Positions 61,908 to 64,000 of a DNA stretch of 64,000 bases are shown one piece after another; positions within the stretch are counted from its first letter, which is position 1, and every line of letters starts with the position of its first letter. Source of the DNA: Anthracocystis setariae (lineage: Eukaryota; Basidiomycota; Ustilaginomycetes; Ustilaginales; Ustilaginaceae); contig CAKMXJ010000005.1 in NCBI GenBank assembly GCA_928724745.1, positions 62,001 through 126,000 on the forward strand, written 5' to 3'. The position numbers were made by a program, and so were the translations under genes. The notes beneath the pieces are model-generated. The model saw only the letters and a list, made by a program, of their open reading frames with translations, had not been told where the DNA came from and made no database searches.

Positions 61908-62333
61908 ATGCGTAGTAAGTACCGTTCCGGGACCCGAGGTACGAGGCGGGGACTGACCACTGACATCTTTTGCCCTTCCCGTTTGACCGCAGCAACACGA
62001 TCCTCCACCCGGCGCGGTGGCTCCGACTCCGGGGTAGCGGGAGGCTCTGCCCCCGCCCCCGAACAAGCTATGGCCGTGGACAAGTCCCGGGGCGTTAGTG
62101 CCCCGGAGGTCGTGGACGAGTCCCGGGGAGTGAGTGCCCCGGAGGTCGTGGACGAGTCGGGCCGGTACGTGGCCCAAGAGGGAGACGTGGTCTCCCTGTA
62201 TGCGGACGAGTCCCCCGCTCGGGAGGGCGGGGAAGCTGGAGCCGATTTGATCCCGGCTTCCAGGGTTGTGGACGAGTCCCCGGCGCGGAGTACATCTCCG
62301 CGCCGGTGTCAAAAGAAGAGATCACAAGTATGA
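61908..62333 (+). CDS. Gag-like fragment with 12-residue repeats
   Basis: 141-codon open frame starting nine bases after the LTR-like unit. It codes for a basic start (RSSTRRGGSDSG), then repeats of VDESRGVSAPEV (36-bp units from 62076, 62112 and a partial one at 62148), an acidic stretch and a basic end. A possible intron with donor GTAAGTACC just after ATGCGTA and acceptor GACCGCAG at about 61992 would keep the frame. Placement and composition resemble the N-terminus of a gypsy Gag, but no zinc knuckle or other diagnostic motif is present. The frame ends about 26 bases inside a TG-bounded block that may be a later LTR insertion, so it is probably truncated. Function not established. Confidence 0.4.
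   Translation: MRSKYRSGTRGTRRGLTTDIFCPSRLTAATRSSTRRGGSDSGVAGGSAPAPEQAMAVDKSRGVSAPEVVDESRGVSAPEVVDESGRYVAQEGDVVSLYADESPAREGGEAGADLIPASRVVDESPARSTSPRRCQKKRSQV
62076..62183 (+). repeat. 36-bp tandem repeat
   Basis: Two full units starting GTGGAC(A/G)AGTCCCGGGG at 62076 and 62112 and a partial third at 62148, in frame with the Gag-like reading frame. Confidence 0.8.
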
Positions 62334-63197
62334 GAGATCGAAGAGGCAGTCAAGCAAAGACAAGCATAGAATGATGAGATCGTAATTGAGAGGAAAAAAG
62401 GCGGTGGCAAAAATTGAGGGTTTTAATAGGGAACTCAGCCAACCGGATAAGCCGAAAAAATTGGGGAGGTCAGCTGACCGGACGCTGGCTAAGCCTCGGA
62501 ACGGAAAAAATCGGCTAAGCCACAGGCCGAAACCCGAAGCTAGCTGAGCTAAACCGAATCCCGAAACTAGGCCTTGCCTCCGTTGACAGAGCCCAAACAA
62601 AAAGAAGGCTCCGTCCTCGGAGACTTTGGCAAAAGCTTGGTGACAATGAAAGGGAACGGAGAGTGAAGGAATTGATAAAGAGGACTAGGGACGAAATTGT
62701 TAAGTTGTCGTACTGAACGTTGCTGACGAATGGACGCACGATGGTGTTGTTGAAAGACATCGTGAAAGCTGAAAGAGTGGTGTTGTAGAGTAGGTACTCG
62801 AGAGAGAGGAATTAGGCTGAAACCTGAGAAGTTGGACGACGGAGCCAAAGGGCGAATATGATGAATCATTGAAAGAGATCTTGAACGATCAATCATCAAT
62901 CGAGGTCGATGAGGCCGAAGGTCCTTTGAAAGATGAAAGTTATCGAATAGCTGGATGAATCCAAGTAAACAATCATTATGAAGTTACGCCGAAAGAGTAC
63001 GCGGGCGATCACAGCAGCGGTAGCTTGAAAGGAATAAGAACGGATAATGGGCTGTAGGGTCACCGCGATCGTTAAGTAATCGATACGGATGAGGTTGCCA
63101 AAGAAACGATGAGCGTTGTGAGACATTGTTGAGGTTTTAAAAGCGATGAGATCAAGAGGAAAGTTGTGAGGTAGATGGTGATCGTGAACAAAGTTGA
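62307..63197 (-). other. 3' flank and probable LTR of the Ty3/gypsy element
   Basis: Non-coding stretch between the Gag-like frame and the integrase stop. A block 62307-63125 has TGTC and GACA ends, and on the minus strand a TATTAAAACCC TATA-like site (about 62411-62421) sits about 100 bases before the 62307 end, as in an LTR. Several GGCTAAGCC-type palindromes lie at about 62450-62530. No clear polypurine tract was found, so the boundaries are tentative. Confidence 0.4.
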
Positions 63198-64000
63198 TCA
63201 GGGCGGATTATCGGATTGTCTTTCGCGAAGCTCTGGTGCATAGTAGTCATGAAGAGGAGAATCGGGCCAAAACGGTTTTAGGCGATCCTGGTGCACCCGC
63301 TCTTGATCTCCTGTAACCAGATGTCGAATTGAGTAGGTTTTCCTGAGCCTTTTGAGAACAATGTAAGGCCCGACCCAGCGAGGTGCCATCTTTGAATGCG
63401 TTGAATAGGTCGATTCGAACTGTGTCTGATGCTTTAGGACCAAATCACCGACATTTAGTTCCTTCGATGCTCGGTACGGGGTACTTGCCGAAACCCGCTT
63501 AGCTTGCACCTCTTCTAGGCTTTGGGATGCTTCGATCCTGCAGACGTCGACGAAAGCGCGTTGGGCGTGGATTGCATTGACATCAGGAGATTGAGTTGCA
63601 GAGGAGTGTTTAGAATCTCGAATCGTAAAACCAAAAAGTAACTCCGTTGGTGACCACTTATTGAGACCCTCGATTGGCCTGCGATTGAGTTCTCGCACGG
63701 CTTGATGCAAGAAGGGCTCCCATGCTGACGTGATTGCTGATAGCGGGATAGGGCCATCGTCTGAAAGTGCTGGTGTAGTGAGTTTCCGAAGCGTTTGAAT
63801 CAAAAGACCGTTGTGCCGTTCGACCAGTCCGTTTACCCAAGGTGCATACGCACTGACGATCCTATGTTCGACTTCATGGTTGAGCAGAAACTCTGCTACT
63901 TCTGCGCAGTCAAAGTGTGTCGCGCCATCAGTAACGATCCGAGCAGGTAACACAGCAAGAGTGTCCAGTAGTTGTTCCAAAGCCTTGACGACATCTCGAC
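63198..64000 (-). CDS. Ty3/gypsy integrase, C-terminal part (runs off the window)
   Basis: About 267 codons, open to the window edge, so partial at its 5' end. The catalytic core of a retroviral-type integrase is visible: second D in RIVTDGATHFDCAEVAEF and E in SAYAPWVNGLVERHNGLL; the first D lies beyond the window. Then RELNRRPIEGLNKWSPTELLFG and a GPY/F module, APRWVGPYIVLKRL with SIRHLVTGDQERVHQDRLKPFW. No chromodomain is seen before the stop. No frame breaks in the visible part. The gene belongs to a minus-strand Ty3/gypsy element. Confidence 0.88.
   Translation of the reverse strand, partial: RDVVKALEQLLDTLAVLPARIVTDGATHFDCAEVAEFLLNHEVEHRIVSAYAPWVNGLVERHNGLLIQTLRKLTTPALSDDGPIPLSAITSAWEPFLHQAVRELNRRPIEGLNKWSPTELLFGFTIRDSKHSSATQSPDVNAIHAQRAFVDVCRIEASQSLEEVQAKRVSASTPYRASKELNVGDLVLKHQTQFESTYSTHSKMAPRWVGPYIVLKRLRKTYSIRHLVTGDQERVHQDRLKPFWPDSPLHDYYAPELRERQSDNPP

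Noticed and set aside
61623..62312. 229-codon minus-strand frame in the GC-rich block
   Set aside because: It overlaps LTR-like structures and ends in the polypurine tract; no Pol or Gag motif was found.

Overview
The window is nuclear DNA of a basidiomycete fungus, most likely a smut (Ustilaginomycotina). The evidence is long, mostly intron-poor, Ser/Ala/Gln-rich genes, short introns (about 85-170 bases) with TACTAAC-like branch points, convergent and divergent packing, and many short GTACT tracts between genes. No rRNA gene, tRNA gene or CRISPR array was seen. Species is inference. Starts below were placed on ATG codons, and introns were read by hand from GT..AG, branch point and reading frame.

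Housekeeping genes fill roughly 0.1-27.8 kb and 32.8-54.8 kb. Left block: SCT1-type glycerol-3-phosphate acyltransferase (+), an EH/NPF scaffold protein (+), the INCENP/Sli15 subunit of the Aurora B complex (-, two exons), a tubulin-tyrosine-ligase-domain protein like Pby1 (-), an acidic protein of unknown function (+), a four-exon ankyrin protein (-), the Utp22/Nrap ribosome-biogenesis factor (+) and a PI31-like proteasome regulator (+). Central block: beta-COP (-, two exons), the cohesin acetyltransferase Eco1 (-), the mismatch-repair protein Msh6 (-, two exons), the meiotic helicase Mer3/HFM1 (-, two exons), a Ser/Thr kinase (+) and the SAM-domain RNA-binding protein Vts1 (-). Eco1, Msh6 and Mer3 are consecutive same-strand genes for chromosome maintenance.

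Mobile DNA takes up the rest. An apparently intact Tc1/mariner element (17520-18851) has perfect 22-bp terminal inverted repeats and sits at a TA in a GTACT tract. A PIF/Harbinger element (28117-32335) with the usual pair of convergent genes (Myb-like protein and DDE transposase) is split by a 942-bp solo-LTR-like insertion rich in perfect hairpins. A second, diverged Harbinger copy lies in the opposite orientation at about 56.1-59.3 kb. From 59.3 kb to the end is a nest of LTR retroelements: a 5'-truncated Ty1/copia element with its 3' LTR, an LTR inserted in its pol gene, a GC-rich block with a second LTR-like unit and a Gag-like reading frame, and the 3' part of a Ty3/gypsy element whose integrase runs off the window.

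Most worth checking: the hairpin array in the solo LTR, the intact Tc1-like element, the two-copy Harbinger family with conserved subterminal motifs, and the layered retroelement nest at the right edge.
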